Assembly: GCA_005239845.1 (NCBI GenBank)
Contig: SBBD01000142.1
Coordinates: forward strand, 1-7,935
Direction of reading: 5' to 3'
DNA: 7,935 nucleotides
Source of the DNA: an archaeon
GTDB lineage: Archaea; Micrarchaeota; Micrarchaeia; Norongarragalinales; SBBD01
This document shows, piece after piece, positions 1 through 5,610 of the stretch. Below the pieces are notes generated by a model. The model did not search any database and was not told where the DNA came from. It was given only the letters and a program-made list of their open reading frames with translations. Both the position numbers and the translations under genes were made by a program. Position 1 is the stretch's first letter; the number at the start of each line of letters is the position of its first letter.

Positions 1-1
1 A

Positions 2-451
2 TCCGCCGCCGAGTCCGGAGCAAGTGTGTTCGATCCCGTGGCGTTGCTGACCGCTTTCGGCAGCACCAAGCGCGCCGACTACGTCGACGGCGGCGATGCC
101 TGGAAGGAATACGACTCGCTCCGCGAATCGGAACCGATCCAGGAGGACGCGGCCGCGCTGCTCGCCGTGGTTCAGGTTTGGATCAAACGGCTGAACATCC
201 AGGGCAGCCACACGGTGACGGCCCAGGCCCACGACACCCGGCGAATGTGCCAGATTCTCGGCCTAGACTTCGGCGCAATCGAGGCCGAAGCCGTCAAGGC
301 CATTCCTCAACCGAAATGCTGGGCGAGTCTCGCCGATGAGGGTACACCATCAGCCGACGATCCGCCCCCAGTATCAAGAGACTCGAGGCCTCAAGCGATT
401 GCCCCGGCATCCAACGAGGCCGAAACGCCGGCCTACGCCCAAGCGGTTTGA
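2..451 (+). CDS. Hypothetical protein, 5'-truncated by the window edge
   Basis: I do not recognise this family. The reading frame is open from the first bases of the window to a TGA at 449-451, so the gene probably starts upstream. A GTG at 26 is the first start-like codon inside the window but has no clear ribosome-binding site. The visible part has a helical, mixed-charge middle (including VVQVWIKRLNIQG and AQAHDTRRMCQILGLDFG) and a low-complexity C-terminal tail of about 40 residues rich in Pro, Ala, Ser and Asp that is probably disordered. There is no signal peptide or membrane segment in the visible part. A strong intrinsic terminator follows 14 bases after the stop, which supports this frame being a real gene and the last of its transcript. 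It is likely part of the chromosomal or element flank rather than of the operon to the right. Confidence 0.5.
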   Translation, partial: SAAESGASVFDPVALLTAFGSTKRADYVDGGDAWKEYDSLRESEPIQEDAAALLAVVQVWIKRLNIQGSHTVTAQAHDTRRMCQILGLDFGAIEAEAVKAIPQPKCWASLADEGTPSADDPPPVSRDSRPQAIAPASNEAETPAYAQAV

Positions 452-464
452 TCTCCCCCGGGTG

Positions 465-519
465 GTGGGCATCCCCGGTGCGCTTCGCGCCGGGGTGCCC
501 ACTTGCTTTTTTGGTTTTT
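465..519 (+). terminator. Strong intrinsic terminator after the left-edge gene
   Basis: The arms GTGGGCA (465-471) and TGCCCAC (496-502) pair perfectly. The stem continues inward through CCCCGG/CCGGGG and GCG/CGC with one bulged T and one G-T wobble, closing on a tiny loop near 483-485. Two T runs follow at 507-512 and 515-519. The orientation fits termination of the plus-strand gene ending at 451. Read on the minus strand the hairpin has no T tract after it, so it would be a poor terminator for the methyltransferase that ends at 560. Confidence 0.85.
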
Positions 520-559
520 CTCCAGGGTTGTCCGCACGGTACGACTGGCAGTGCGCAGA

Positions 560-1453
560 CTATTGCTTGGTCAGAAGGCACGCGCCTGACCAGGGGCGCT
601 TCGCTTGAAAACAGGGCGAGGAGATCTTGGCGATCACTCGCAGGAACAAAGGAGCGCGTTTCAACTTGGCCGCGGCGTGCACGATGGAACGCACATCCCG
701 GGCCGTCCAGCCGCATCGGTTGAAGAACTCGGGGCCTTGCGGCGGAGCGAACTTCAGGGGAATGCCGGCTTGATCCAGCGGCGCGCTCATCTTCTTGGCG
801 AGCATACGCATTAAAGCCGGCGAACCGATATCCGCTATCCAAAACCGCAAGGTGCTTGCAGCCGCAAGGTCGCCGCCCAAAGCAGCGACTTCGTCCTCGC
901 TCAGGTAGGCGAGCAGACCCTCGGTGACGACCAACGCTCGTTTCGCCTTACGCCCCAGATCCGAGAAGAGTTCGCATCGTGCGCTGACGTTCGCAAGGTC
1001 GAGGCGAATTCGTTCAAGCAAGCACGCAGGTTTCTCGTCGCGGAGGACGTCTTCCTTGTGGTCGAGGATTTCTGGCAGGTCCACCTCGACCCATTGCAGG
1101 GTTTTTGGCAGCTCCATACGGTAAGGACGAGCGTCAAGTCCCGCAGCGAGGTTGATCACCATGTCCGTGCCTTGATACACTTGCTCGGCGATGAGCTGGT
1201 CGAACAGCCAAGTGCGGGCCACAAAAGGCCAGGAATTCTTCTCTGCAAACGGCATGACGGCGGCGATTTGCTCCCCACGCTCGCCGGCCAATCGCCGGGC
1301 GAACGGATCGCGGAAGACGGCGTCGGGGCGCTCGGTTTCTCGCGCGCGGTAGATGGCCACCCAGCGGGCGGTGTCTGAGATGGTTCGGATGGGGCTTTCA
1401 GAGCCGTTCACCATGGTGCTCAGGGGCCTCTCGGAGCGGACCGCCTTCGCCAT
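560..1453 (-). CDS. Class I SAM-dependent methyltransferase, LCM / COG3315 type
   Basis: Predicted to transfer a methyl group from S-adenosylmethionine to an oxygen on an unknown small molecule or carboxylate. The family (leucine carboxyl methyltransferase-like, with polyketide O-methyltransferases) is recognised by an N-terminal block seen here at residues 26-57 (SDTARWVAIYRARETERPD followed by FRDPFARRLAG). The SAM-binding motif I is at about 101-112 (NLAAGLDARPYR), the acidic motif II at 121-130 (WVEVDLPEIL), and the family block VTEGLLAYLSEDEV at 176-189. At 297 residues it has the usual length. A TTG at 1483 would give a longer form, but the ATG pair at 1456/1453 lies directly behind GGGGGAAG, and I chose 1453 for spacing. 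It stands alone, divergent from the recombinase, and nothing links it to the operon on the right. No terminator is visible after its stop. Substrate unknown. Confidence 0.9.
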   Translation of the reverse strand: MAKAVRSERPLSTMVNGSESPIRTISDTARWVAIYRARETERPDAVFRDPFARRLAGERGEQIAAVMPFAEKNSWPFVARTWLFDQLIAEQVYQGTDMVINLAAGLDARPYRMELPKTLQWVEVDLPEILDHKEDVLRDEKPACLLERIRLDLANVSARCELFSDLGRKAKRALVVTEGLLAYLSEDEVAALGGDLAAASTLRFWIADIGSPALMRMLAKKMSAPLDQAGIPLKFAPPQGPEFFNRCGWTARDVRSIVHAAAKLKRAPLFLRVIAKISSPCFQAKRPWSGACLLTKQ

Positions 1454-1551
1454 CATCTTCCCCCGCCCGCGCGGAATTCGCAACCTGGAAGGGTGTCAGC
1501 AAGTTGGTCGGCGGCTAACTGACTCTGTTCTTTGGCTACGGCAATGTACGA

Positions 1552-1580
1552 CCGGCGGCCAACGCACTTCCGAGCGCCGG
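1552..1580. repeat. Inverted repeat in the divergent spacer
   Basis: CCGGCG at 1552-1557 is matched by CGCCGG at 1575-1580 with a 17-base loop. It lies between the divergent methyltransferase and recombinase. It could be a weak hairpin or a protein site. In GC-rich DNA such a 6-base repeat can occur by chance, and no T tract follows. Confidence 0.3.
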
Positions 1581-1659
1581 CACCTCAACGTGTGTCTCGA
1601 ATCGGTGCGATCCTGACAAGAACATTGTGCTTCCCTCACGCGATCAGCTCGTTGTTCGC

Positions 1660-1675
1660 TTGACTGGAGTGTCAA
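1660..1675. repeat. Short inverted repeat upstream of the recombinase
   Basis: TTGAC (1660-1664) and GTCAA (1671-1675) form a perfect 5-6-5 inverted repeat. Its left arm also resembles a -35 box (TTGACT), but no good -10 sits 16-18 bases downstream. ACTGGA occurs inside this repeat (1663-1668) and again as the exact centre of the larger palindrome at 1702-1707. This could be an accessory recombinase or regulator site. Confidence 0.35.
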
Positions 1676-1690
1676 CCAATGTCACTGTAG

Positions 1691-1718
1691 GCACGTGATA
1701 AACTGGATTATCACGTAG
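1691..1718. repeat. dif-like palindrome: candidate tyrosine-recombinase core site or operator
   Basis: ACGTGATAA (1693-1701) and TTATCACGT (1708-1716) are perfect inverted arms around a 6-base asymmetric centre, ACTGGA (1702-1707). With two more bases on each side it has the 11-6-11 layout of XerC/XerD sites, and the inner ends ATAA and TTAT match those of dif. It ends a few bases before the start codon of the tyrosine recombinase and abuts its ribosome-binding region. It could therefore be the crossover site of that enzyme, an autoregulatory operator, or both. No second copy was found in the window, so if it is an attachment site its partner lies elsewhere. Confidence 0.55.
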
Positions 1719-1724
1719 AGGAGC

Positions 1725-2711
1725 ATGCTGCAGAACACCGCTGATTCGCACACACTCTTACTCGGCAAACCACACGACAGGACGGCTGTCGCAACGACTC
1801 TCGACGCCCTTGCTGCGATCCCCGAAGAACAGGTTTGGCTGGCCAAGCAGAAATCGCCGCGGACCCGGCGGGCCTACAAGCAGGACGTTCAGCATTTTCT
1901 CCGAACCGTCGGAATCGTCCGCGCCGAGCAGTTACGCCAAGTCGACCACCGCGCCGCGATCGCCTGGGAGCGCTACATGCGCGAGACCGAGGGCGCCGAG
2001 GCTTCAACGATCCGTCGCCGACTGGCGGCCCTGTCATCGCTATTCAAGCACCTGGTTCGCCACGGCGAAGTCGAACAGAACCCCGTAGCCCACATCGAGC
2101 GGCCGACGATCAACCGAGACGAGGGCTCGACTCTCGCCTTTTCTAAGGCCCAAGCCCGCAAAATTCTTGACGCGCCCCGGACGGACACCGTCGACGGGCT
2201 CCGCGACCGCGCCATTCTTTCCGTCGGGCTCCAGGTCGGCCTCCGCCGGGCCGAGATCGCGGCCCTCACGGTCGGAGACGTGCATCAAAACCGCGGGTAC
2301 GATGCGCTTCGAGTCGTGCGAAAGGGCAACCGTAAGGACGCCTTGGCCATCCATCCCCAGGCCGCCCAGCGCATCCGCGACTACCTCTCCGCTGCCGGAC
2401 ATGCCGAGGACCTCGACGGGCCGATGTTCCGACCACTCCATCACAACGGCATGCGTTGCGACGCTCGCCGCCACATGCACCCAGACGCCGTCGACCGCGT
2501 CGTCCGCAAGCACGCCCGTTGCATCGGCCTCGATCGCGGGTACTCCGCCCACTCGATGCGCGCCACGTTCATCACCACCGCCCTCGACAACGGAGCCAGC
2601 CTGGAGGATGTGCAGCGCGCCGCTGGCCACCGGGACCCGTCCACGACCAAACTCTACGACCGCCGTGGCTACGACCCCGAGAAATCCGCCTCGTTCTTCG
2701 CGAACTACTGA
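1725..2711 (+). CDS. Tyrosine recombinase / site-specific integrase (XerC/D-like)
   Basis: Catalyses site-specific strand exchange through a covalent 3'-phosphotyrosine intermediate. Residues about 38-128 look like the N-terminal SAM-like DNA-binding domain (SPRTRRAYKQDVQHFLR, then helices to NPVAHIERP). Residues about 140-320 are the catalytic domain. The catalytic set is complete: Arg174 in GLRRAEIAAL, Lys200 in VRKGNRKD, His276-x-x-Arg279 in HSMRAT, His302 in GHRDPSTTKLYDRRG, and nucleophile Tyr311 in the same block. Length (328 residues) is normal for a Xer-like or phage-type integrase. The ATG at 1725 follows GAGGAGC very closely, a short SD spacing, but no better start is seen. The dif-like palindrome ends nine bases upstream. 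It lacks the extra segment expected of integron integrases. It probably mobilises or once mobilised the adjoining region. The gene is GC-rich at third positions, more so than the operon downstream. Confidence 0.93.
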   Translation: MLQNTADSHTLLLGKPHDRTAVATTLDALAAIPEEQVWLAKQKSPRTRRAYKQDVQHFLRTVGIVRAEQLRQVDHRAAIAWERYMRETEGAEASTIRRRLAALSSLFKHLVRHGEVEQNPVAHIERPTINRDEGSTLAFSKAQARKILDAPRTDTVDGLRDRAILSVGLQVGLRRAEIAALTVGDVHQNRGYDALRVVRKGNRKDALAIHPQAAQRIRDYLSAAGHAEDLDGPMFRPLHHNGMRCDARRHMHPDAVDRVVRKHARCIGLDRGYSAHSMRATFITTALDNGASLEDVQRAAGHRDPSTTKLYDRRGYDPEKSASFFANY

Positions 2712-2790
2712 AATGTCCTGTACGACCTATAATACACAATGTCCAAAGCTGTTACTAACATTTAACGCGGTATAAAAAATTGTTCAAAAA
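2712..2790. other. AT-rich gene-free stretch after the recombinase
   Basis: GC drops sharply compared with both sides. It contains a 7-base direct repeat AATGTCC (2712-2718 and 2738-2744), an isolated TATAAT at 2728-2733 without a good -35, and A runs at 2773-2778 and 2786-2792. No intrinsic terminator for the recombinase is clear. This could be a recombinase arm-site region, an upstream promoter element, or simply a junction. It is the first part of the roughly 400-base gene-free stretch 2712-3112; the rest is covered by the promoter, RNA and leader entries. Confidence 0.4.
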
Positions 2791-2794
2791 AACC

Positions 2795-2822
2795 TTGTAC
2801 TCGCTAACAAGGCTTGTATAAT
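2795..2822 (+). promoter_or_regulatory. Sigma70-like promoter for the structured leader and probably the operon
   Basis: A perfect -10 TATAAT (2817-2822) lies 16 bases after TTGTAC (2795-2800), a partial match to TTGACA. Transcription would start near 2829. The spacer overlaps an inverted repeat, CCTTGT (2793-2798) with ACAAGG (2807-2812), placed where a repressor could block RNA polymerase. An A-rich stretch (2773-2792) just upstream resembles an UP element. This is the best promoter-like element upstream of the five-gene operon. Confidence 0.5.
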
Positions 2823-2828
2823 CAGAAT

Positions 2829-2994
2829 GTGCGGTATGCGGTTTTGTGCAAGGGAACCGCAACCGCTCCGAAAAATAGCCCCGCGTGGATCAGACGCGAG
2901 GCTTGGCAGAAGTCACCCGGGCCGAGGCCCGACGCCCCTGCGCTAGTCGGTGATATTTTGTGCTCCGGCGGCGGCGAAGTCAAGGCCTTTTTTT
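2829..2994 (+). ncRNA. Candidate structured RNA or attenuator leader, no known family recognised
   Basis: After the promoter comes a run of stable hairpins and no open frame of note. Hairpin 1 (2831-2866) pairs GCGGT with ACCGC and TGCGGTT with AACCGCA, a 12-bp stem with a single bulged A and an 11-base loop. Hairpin 2 (2878-2902) pairs GCC/GGC and CGCGT/ACGCG around one mismatch with a 7-base loop. Hairpin 3 (2918-2931) is CGGGC/GCCCG with loop CGAG. TCACC (2913-2917) may pair with GGTGA (2949-2953) to enclose hairpin 3. The series ends in AAGGCC followed by seven T (2988-2994). The last stem before the T run is weak, so termination may be conditional. I see no match to 6S, SRP, tmRNA, RNase P or a known riboswitch. 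It may be a separate small RNA or the 5' leader of the operon beginning at 3113. Confidence 0.4.
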
Positions 2995-2996
2995 AG

Positions 2997-3062
2997 AAAG
3001 GAGGTCGTTCTTCGACGGTCGTCGTCTGAACCGGGCGTCGCCCCTGCCCGACCTCGGTTTTC
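2997..3062 (+). promoter_or_regulatory. Leader hairpin hiding a consensus Shine-Dalgarno sequence
   Basis: AAAGGAGGT (2997-3005) is a near-ideal ribosome-binding sequence, but no ATG, GTG or TTG follows at usable distance. Its GAGGTCG part (3001-3007) is exactly complementary to CGACCTC (3049-3055). The enclosed loop contains a smaller hairpin, GGGC/GCCC (3033-3043), and four T follow at 3058-3061. It could be a ribosome standby or sequestration element, a second attenuator stem, or the remnant of a lost leader peptide. It lies about 50-110 bases before the first operon gene. Confidence 0.3.
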
Positions 3063-3112
3063 TGCCCCTTGCTCGACCTTACACCCGCGAAGCGGGCTTT
3101 GGAGCAACAAGA

Positions 3113-4246
3113 ATGCAGGATTTCGAAATCGATTTTCTCCCCGTCGGAGACGCGGAGAAGAGCGGAGATGCCATCGCGCTCCGCTTTGGGAACTTGTCGG
3201 GGCCGCGTGAGCAACAGTTTGTCGCTGTAGTGGATGGCGGTACCCAAGAGTCGGGTGAGAAGCTCGTCGCGCTGATCCGGAAAAGGTACGGAACGAACAA
3301 GGTTGATCTCGTTGTCTCCACGCACCCGGATAGTGACCATTCCTCCGGTTTGACGGTTGTGCTTGAGGAGATGCAAGTTGATGCTCTATGGATGCACCGC
3401 CCCTGGTTGCATTCGTCGGAAATCCGGGACATGTTCGTGAGCGGTCGGATCACGGACCGCAGCCTCAAGGAGACCCTTCGAGCTTCGCTTGAGCACGTCA
3501 ACGAGCTAGAGGAAATCGCCAAGCGAAAAGGCATCAGACTTGAAGAACCCTTCGCTGGTGAAAGTGCGTTCGAGTACCCCCAGGTCGGCATCAGTCTCCG
3601 TGTGCTCGGTCCGAGCCGCGAGTTTTACGACGCATTGCTCCCACATTTCCGGGACTGTCCCGAGGCCAAGGCCTCCATTCTGGGCGGGGGTGGCCTCCTC
3701 ACGGCGGCCTACACAGCCGTAGCGGACGTCGTGAAGAAAGTTCTTGAGAACTGGGGCATCGAAACGCTCACCGAGCCGGATGTGGACGCGACGAGCGCGG
3801 AAAACAATTCAAGCGTGATCCTGCTGCTTCAAGTTGGTGAAGAATGGGTCCTCTTGACGGCCGATGCAGGCGTCCCAGCACTCACCCCGGCTGCGGATTA
3901 CGCGGAATCGCTTGGCCTTGATCTTCGCAGCGCGCGCAAGATTCAAATCCCCCATCATGGCAGCCGGCGAAATGTTGGTCCGACGATTCTGAACCGCATC
4001 CTAGGGCCGAAGCTCGTGTCGCCCGCGGCGCCGGGCGCAGAGAGCAAGAGCGCCATCGTGTCGGTCAGTTGCGAGGGCGCGCCAAAGCACCCGGCAAAGA
4101 AAGTTCTGAACGCGTTCAAGCGCCGGGGCGCGAAGTGCTTCGAAACAAAGGGTAGCGCCTTTTGGTGGCACAGCCCTGGTGCCCCAGCACGCCCAGACTA
4201 CGGTCCTGCCACGGCCGTTCCGTTCTACAACGAGGTCGATGAGTAG
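3113..4246 (+). CDS. ComEC-like metallo-beta-lactamase-fold hydrolase (first gene of operon)
   Basis: Predicted soluble metal-dependent hydrolase, 377 residues. The metal motif HPDSDH (71-76) follows a beta strand (VDLVVST). It is the ComEC/Rec2-type variant of HxHxDH with Asp in place of the second His. Later family blocks are NNSSVILLL (231-239), LLTADAG with Asp251 as probable metal ligand, and IPHHGS (279-284) before a segment ending in GAPKHPAKKVLNAFKRRG. Together these resemble the C-terminal MBL domain of ComEC, thought to act on DNA, but there are no membrane segments. Residues about 95-225 are a largely helical insertion not expected in a minimal MBL domain. The ATG at 3113 is chosen over a longer frame from 2960 because GGAG stands 8 bases upstream and homology-like sequence starts at IDFLPVGD. 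The next gene follows after 10 bases. Likely nuclease, phosphodiesterase or nucleotide hydrolase; substrate not determinable here. Confidence 0.85.
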   Translation: MQDFEIDFLPVGDAEKSGDAIALRFGNLSGPREQQFVAVVDGGTQESGEKLVALIRKRYGTNKVDLVVSTHPDSDHSSGLTVVLEEMQVDALWMHRPWLHSSEIRDMFVSGRITDRSLKETLRASLEHVNELEEIAKRKGIRLEEPFAGESAFEYPQVGISLRVLGPSREFYDALLPHFRDCPEAKASILGGGGLLTAAYTAVADVVKKVLENWGIETLTEPDVDATSAENNSSVILLLQVGEEWVLLTADAGVPALTPAADYAESLGLDLRSARKIQIPHHGSRRNVGPTILNRILGPKLVSPAAPGAESKSAIVSVSCEGAPKHPAKKVLNAFKRRGAKCFETKGSAFWWHSPGAPARPDYGPATAVPFYNEVDE

Positions 4247-4250
4247 GAGG
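4245..4250 (+). promoter_or_regulatory. Ideal ribosome-binding site deciding the start at 4257
   Basis: AGGAGG overlaps the TAG stop of the upstream MBL gene and stands 6 bases before the ATG at 4257. This favours 4257 over in-frame starts inside the upstream gene and suggests coupled translation. Confidence 0.8.
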
Positions 4251-4256
4251 CGGAAA

Positions 4257-5027
4257 ATGAAACTCATTGACCGCTACTCCTTTAACGCCCGCTTCCTGCC
4301 GGCGGCAGCTTTGCTGCTGCCGGTGGGGGCGGCTGTCGCTTCGTGGCTGCCCAAGCCGGGCGATCTCGTGAATTGGGGACAGCTCATGATGATCGGACTG
4401 AGCGCTGGCGGCGCAATGCTCCTCGCTCAACTCGGGCGTGGCCCCGGAAAGGCGAAGGAGCCCGCGCTCTTTGCTTCGTGGGGCGGTAAGCCGAGCGTCG
4501 CCATGCTCCGCCATCGCGACTCGCAGATCGACCCACACACCAAATCGAGATATCACCGGAAACTCGCATCCCTGGTGCCCGACAATCCAGCCCCCACGCC
4601 TGAGCAAGAACAAGGCGACCTGGAGGCCGCCGACTCGGTGTACGCGAGTTGGGGCAGCTACTTACTAGCCCAAACGCGAGACCTGGAGCAGTTTCGACTG
4701 CTCTTCACGAGCAACATCGACTACGGTTTCCGTCGCAACCTTTGGGGCATGAAACCGGCAGGAGTATTGCTCTCTGCTCTTGGCGCGACGGGCGCCCTTG
4801 GAAGGGCAGCATGGTCTTATTGGTCAGTCGCTGTTGTTGACTGGGTTGCCATCGCGGCGCTCGCAGGAAACGTCTGGTTCTTGGTGGTCTGGATCCTCAC
4901 GATCAAATCTGCGTGGGTGAAGATAACGGCGGATGCGTACGCACAGCAACTCCTTGCGGCGGCTGACATGCTCGAAGCTCCGATTGAGAAAGAGCCCAGC
5001 CGAAAGCCGGCCCGGAGAATGGCGTGA
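4257..5027 (+). CDS. Four-TM membrane protein, possible pore-forming effector
   Basis: Unnamed family, 256 residues. Hydrophobic segments at about 13-30, 42-60, 166-188 and 191-215 give a 2TM - soluble - 2TM layout. The soluble middle (about 61-165) has conserved-looking features: FASWGGKPSVAMLRHRD (72-88), the charged DPHTKSRYHRKL (92-103), a Pro-rich turn near 110, and NIDYGFRRNLWGMKP (153-167) immediately before TM3. The C-terminal tail is basic. The layout recalls small predicted pore-forming partners of nucleotide-signalling defence systems (such as the S-4TM class), but that assignment is by architecture only. It has an ideal SD and a 10-base gap from the MBL gene, and its TGA overlaps the GTG start of the next gene by 4 bases (GTGA), so it is translated with the restriction-modification genes. 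Most likely an inner-membrane effector or sensor of the operon. Confidence 0.75.
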   Translation: MKLIDRYSFNARFLPAAALLLPVGAAVASWLPKPGDLVNWGQLMMIGLSAGGAMLLAQLGRGPGKAKEPALFASWGGKPSVAMLRHRDSQIDPHTKSRYHRKLASLVPDNPAPTPEQEQGDLEAADSVYASWGSYLLAQTRDLEQFRLLFTSNIDYGFRRNLWGMKPAGVLLSALGATGALGRAAWSYWSVAVVDWVAIAALAGNVWFLVVWILTIKSAWVKITADAYAQQLLAAADMLEAPIEKEPSRKPARRMA

Positions 5028-5608
5028 AGCTCACACGAGTTATCGAGTCCGCCGTTACCGGCTATCAGTTCCGCGGCCGGATCGAACCTCAGCCGGATGG
5101 CAATGTCGCAGTCCTTCAAGTCAAGGATCTGAAGGACGGCGGCGGCATCCGGCGCGAGGATCTCGTCCTTATCCACATAGCGAAAGAGGTAGGTCCCCAG
5201 AGGGTCCGGCCCGGCGACGTGCTGTTTCTCTCGCGTGGCCAGCGCCTCTTCGCGACGGCGGTGCTTGATCCTCCACCGAACACGATCGTTCCCAACTACT
5301 TCTACATCCTCCGGCCAAGGCCAGTTGTGCTCCCCGCATATCTCGCGTGGTTCGTCAACTCGCCAAAGGCACAAGCCCAGCTTCGGCTCGTTCACACCGG
5401 TACGCACATGCCGATGGTATCAAAGTCCGATTTCATGCAGCTCGAAATCGACGTGCCTCCGCTCAACGTGCAGGAAAACATCGTCGCCCTCGACGACCTC
5501 GCTCGCCGTGAGCAGGCACTTTCAGACGAACTTCTTTCCAAGAAACGAGAACTCGTGGAACAACTCTGCGCCCGGGCCGCGTCCGGCCGGGCCAAAAAGG
5601 ATCACTAA
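5024..5608 (+). CDS. hsdS: Type I restriction-modification specificity subunit, half-size (S1)
   Basis: DNA-recognition subunit, 194 residues against about 400 or more for a normal two-TRD HsdS. It has a single target-recognition domain (about 1-148, including VLQVKDLKDGG, VRPGDVLFLSRG, PAYLAWFVNSPKAQ and the HTGTHMPMVSKSDFMQLEIDVPPL block typical of HsdS). One coiled-coil spacer follows (about 150-185, EQALSDELLSKKRELVEQL). It starts with GTG at 5024 inside the stop of the membrane-protein gene. The stop is 2 bases before hsdM. No frameshift or remnant of a second TRD is seen on either side, so it appears designed as a half subunit rather than truncated. It may dimerise with itself or with the second half-subunit encoded after hsdM to give a complete recognition unit. 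Confidence 0.82.
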   Translation: MKLTRVIESAVTGYQFRGRIEPQPDGNVAVLQVKDLKDGGGIRREDLVLIHIAKEVGPQRVRPGDVLFLSRGQRLFATAVLDPPPNTIVPNYFYILRPRPVVLPAYLAWFVNSPKAQAQLRLVHTGTHMPMVSKSDFMQLEIDVPPLNVQENIVALDDLARREQALSDELLSKKRELVEQLCARAASGRAKKDH

Positions 5609-5610
5609 AT

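Noticed and set aside
448..842. Several overlapping small frames on both strands near the terminator and the end of the methyltransferase
   Set aside because: They are compositional shadows of the methyltransferase 3' end and of the terminator; no SD or family signal.
1457..1724. Integron attI/attC or cassette array
   Set aside because: No convincing core-site pairs of the attC type, and the recombinase lacks the integron-specific insert; the palindrome is of Xer/dif type instead.
2040..2630. Long minus-strand open frame (196 residues) opposite the recombinase
   Set aside because: A shadow of the GC-rich recombinase gene; no SD and no recognisable domain, and the plus strand carries all catalytic motifs of a real enzyme.
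2960..3112. Upstream extension of the MBL gene (51 more residues from 2960)
   Set aside because: The added sequence is Arg/Pro-rich low complexity, overlaps the hairpins and T7 tract, and has no SD at its start, whereas 3113 has GGAG at good spacing.
4299..4323. Near-perfect 11-bp hairpin (CCGGCGGCAGC / GCTGCTGCCGG) inside the four-TM gene
   Set aside because: It encodes the Ala/Leu-rich first TM segment, where repeated GCN/CTG codons make such symmetry by chance; no T tract follows and it is inside a well-supported gene.
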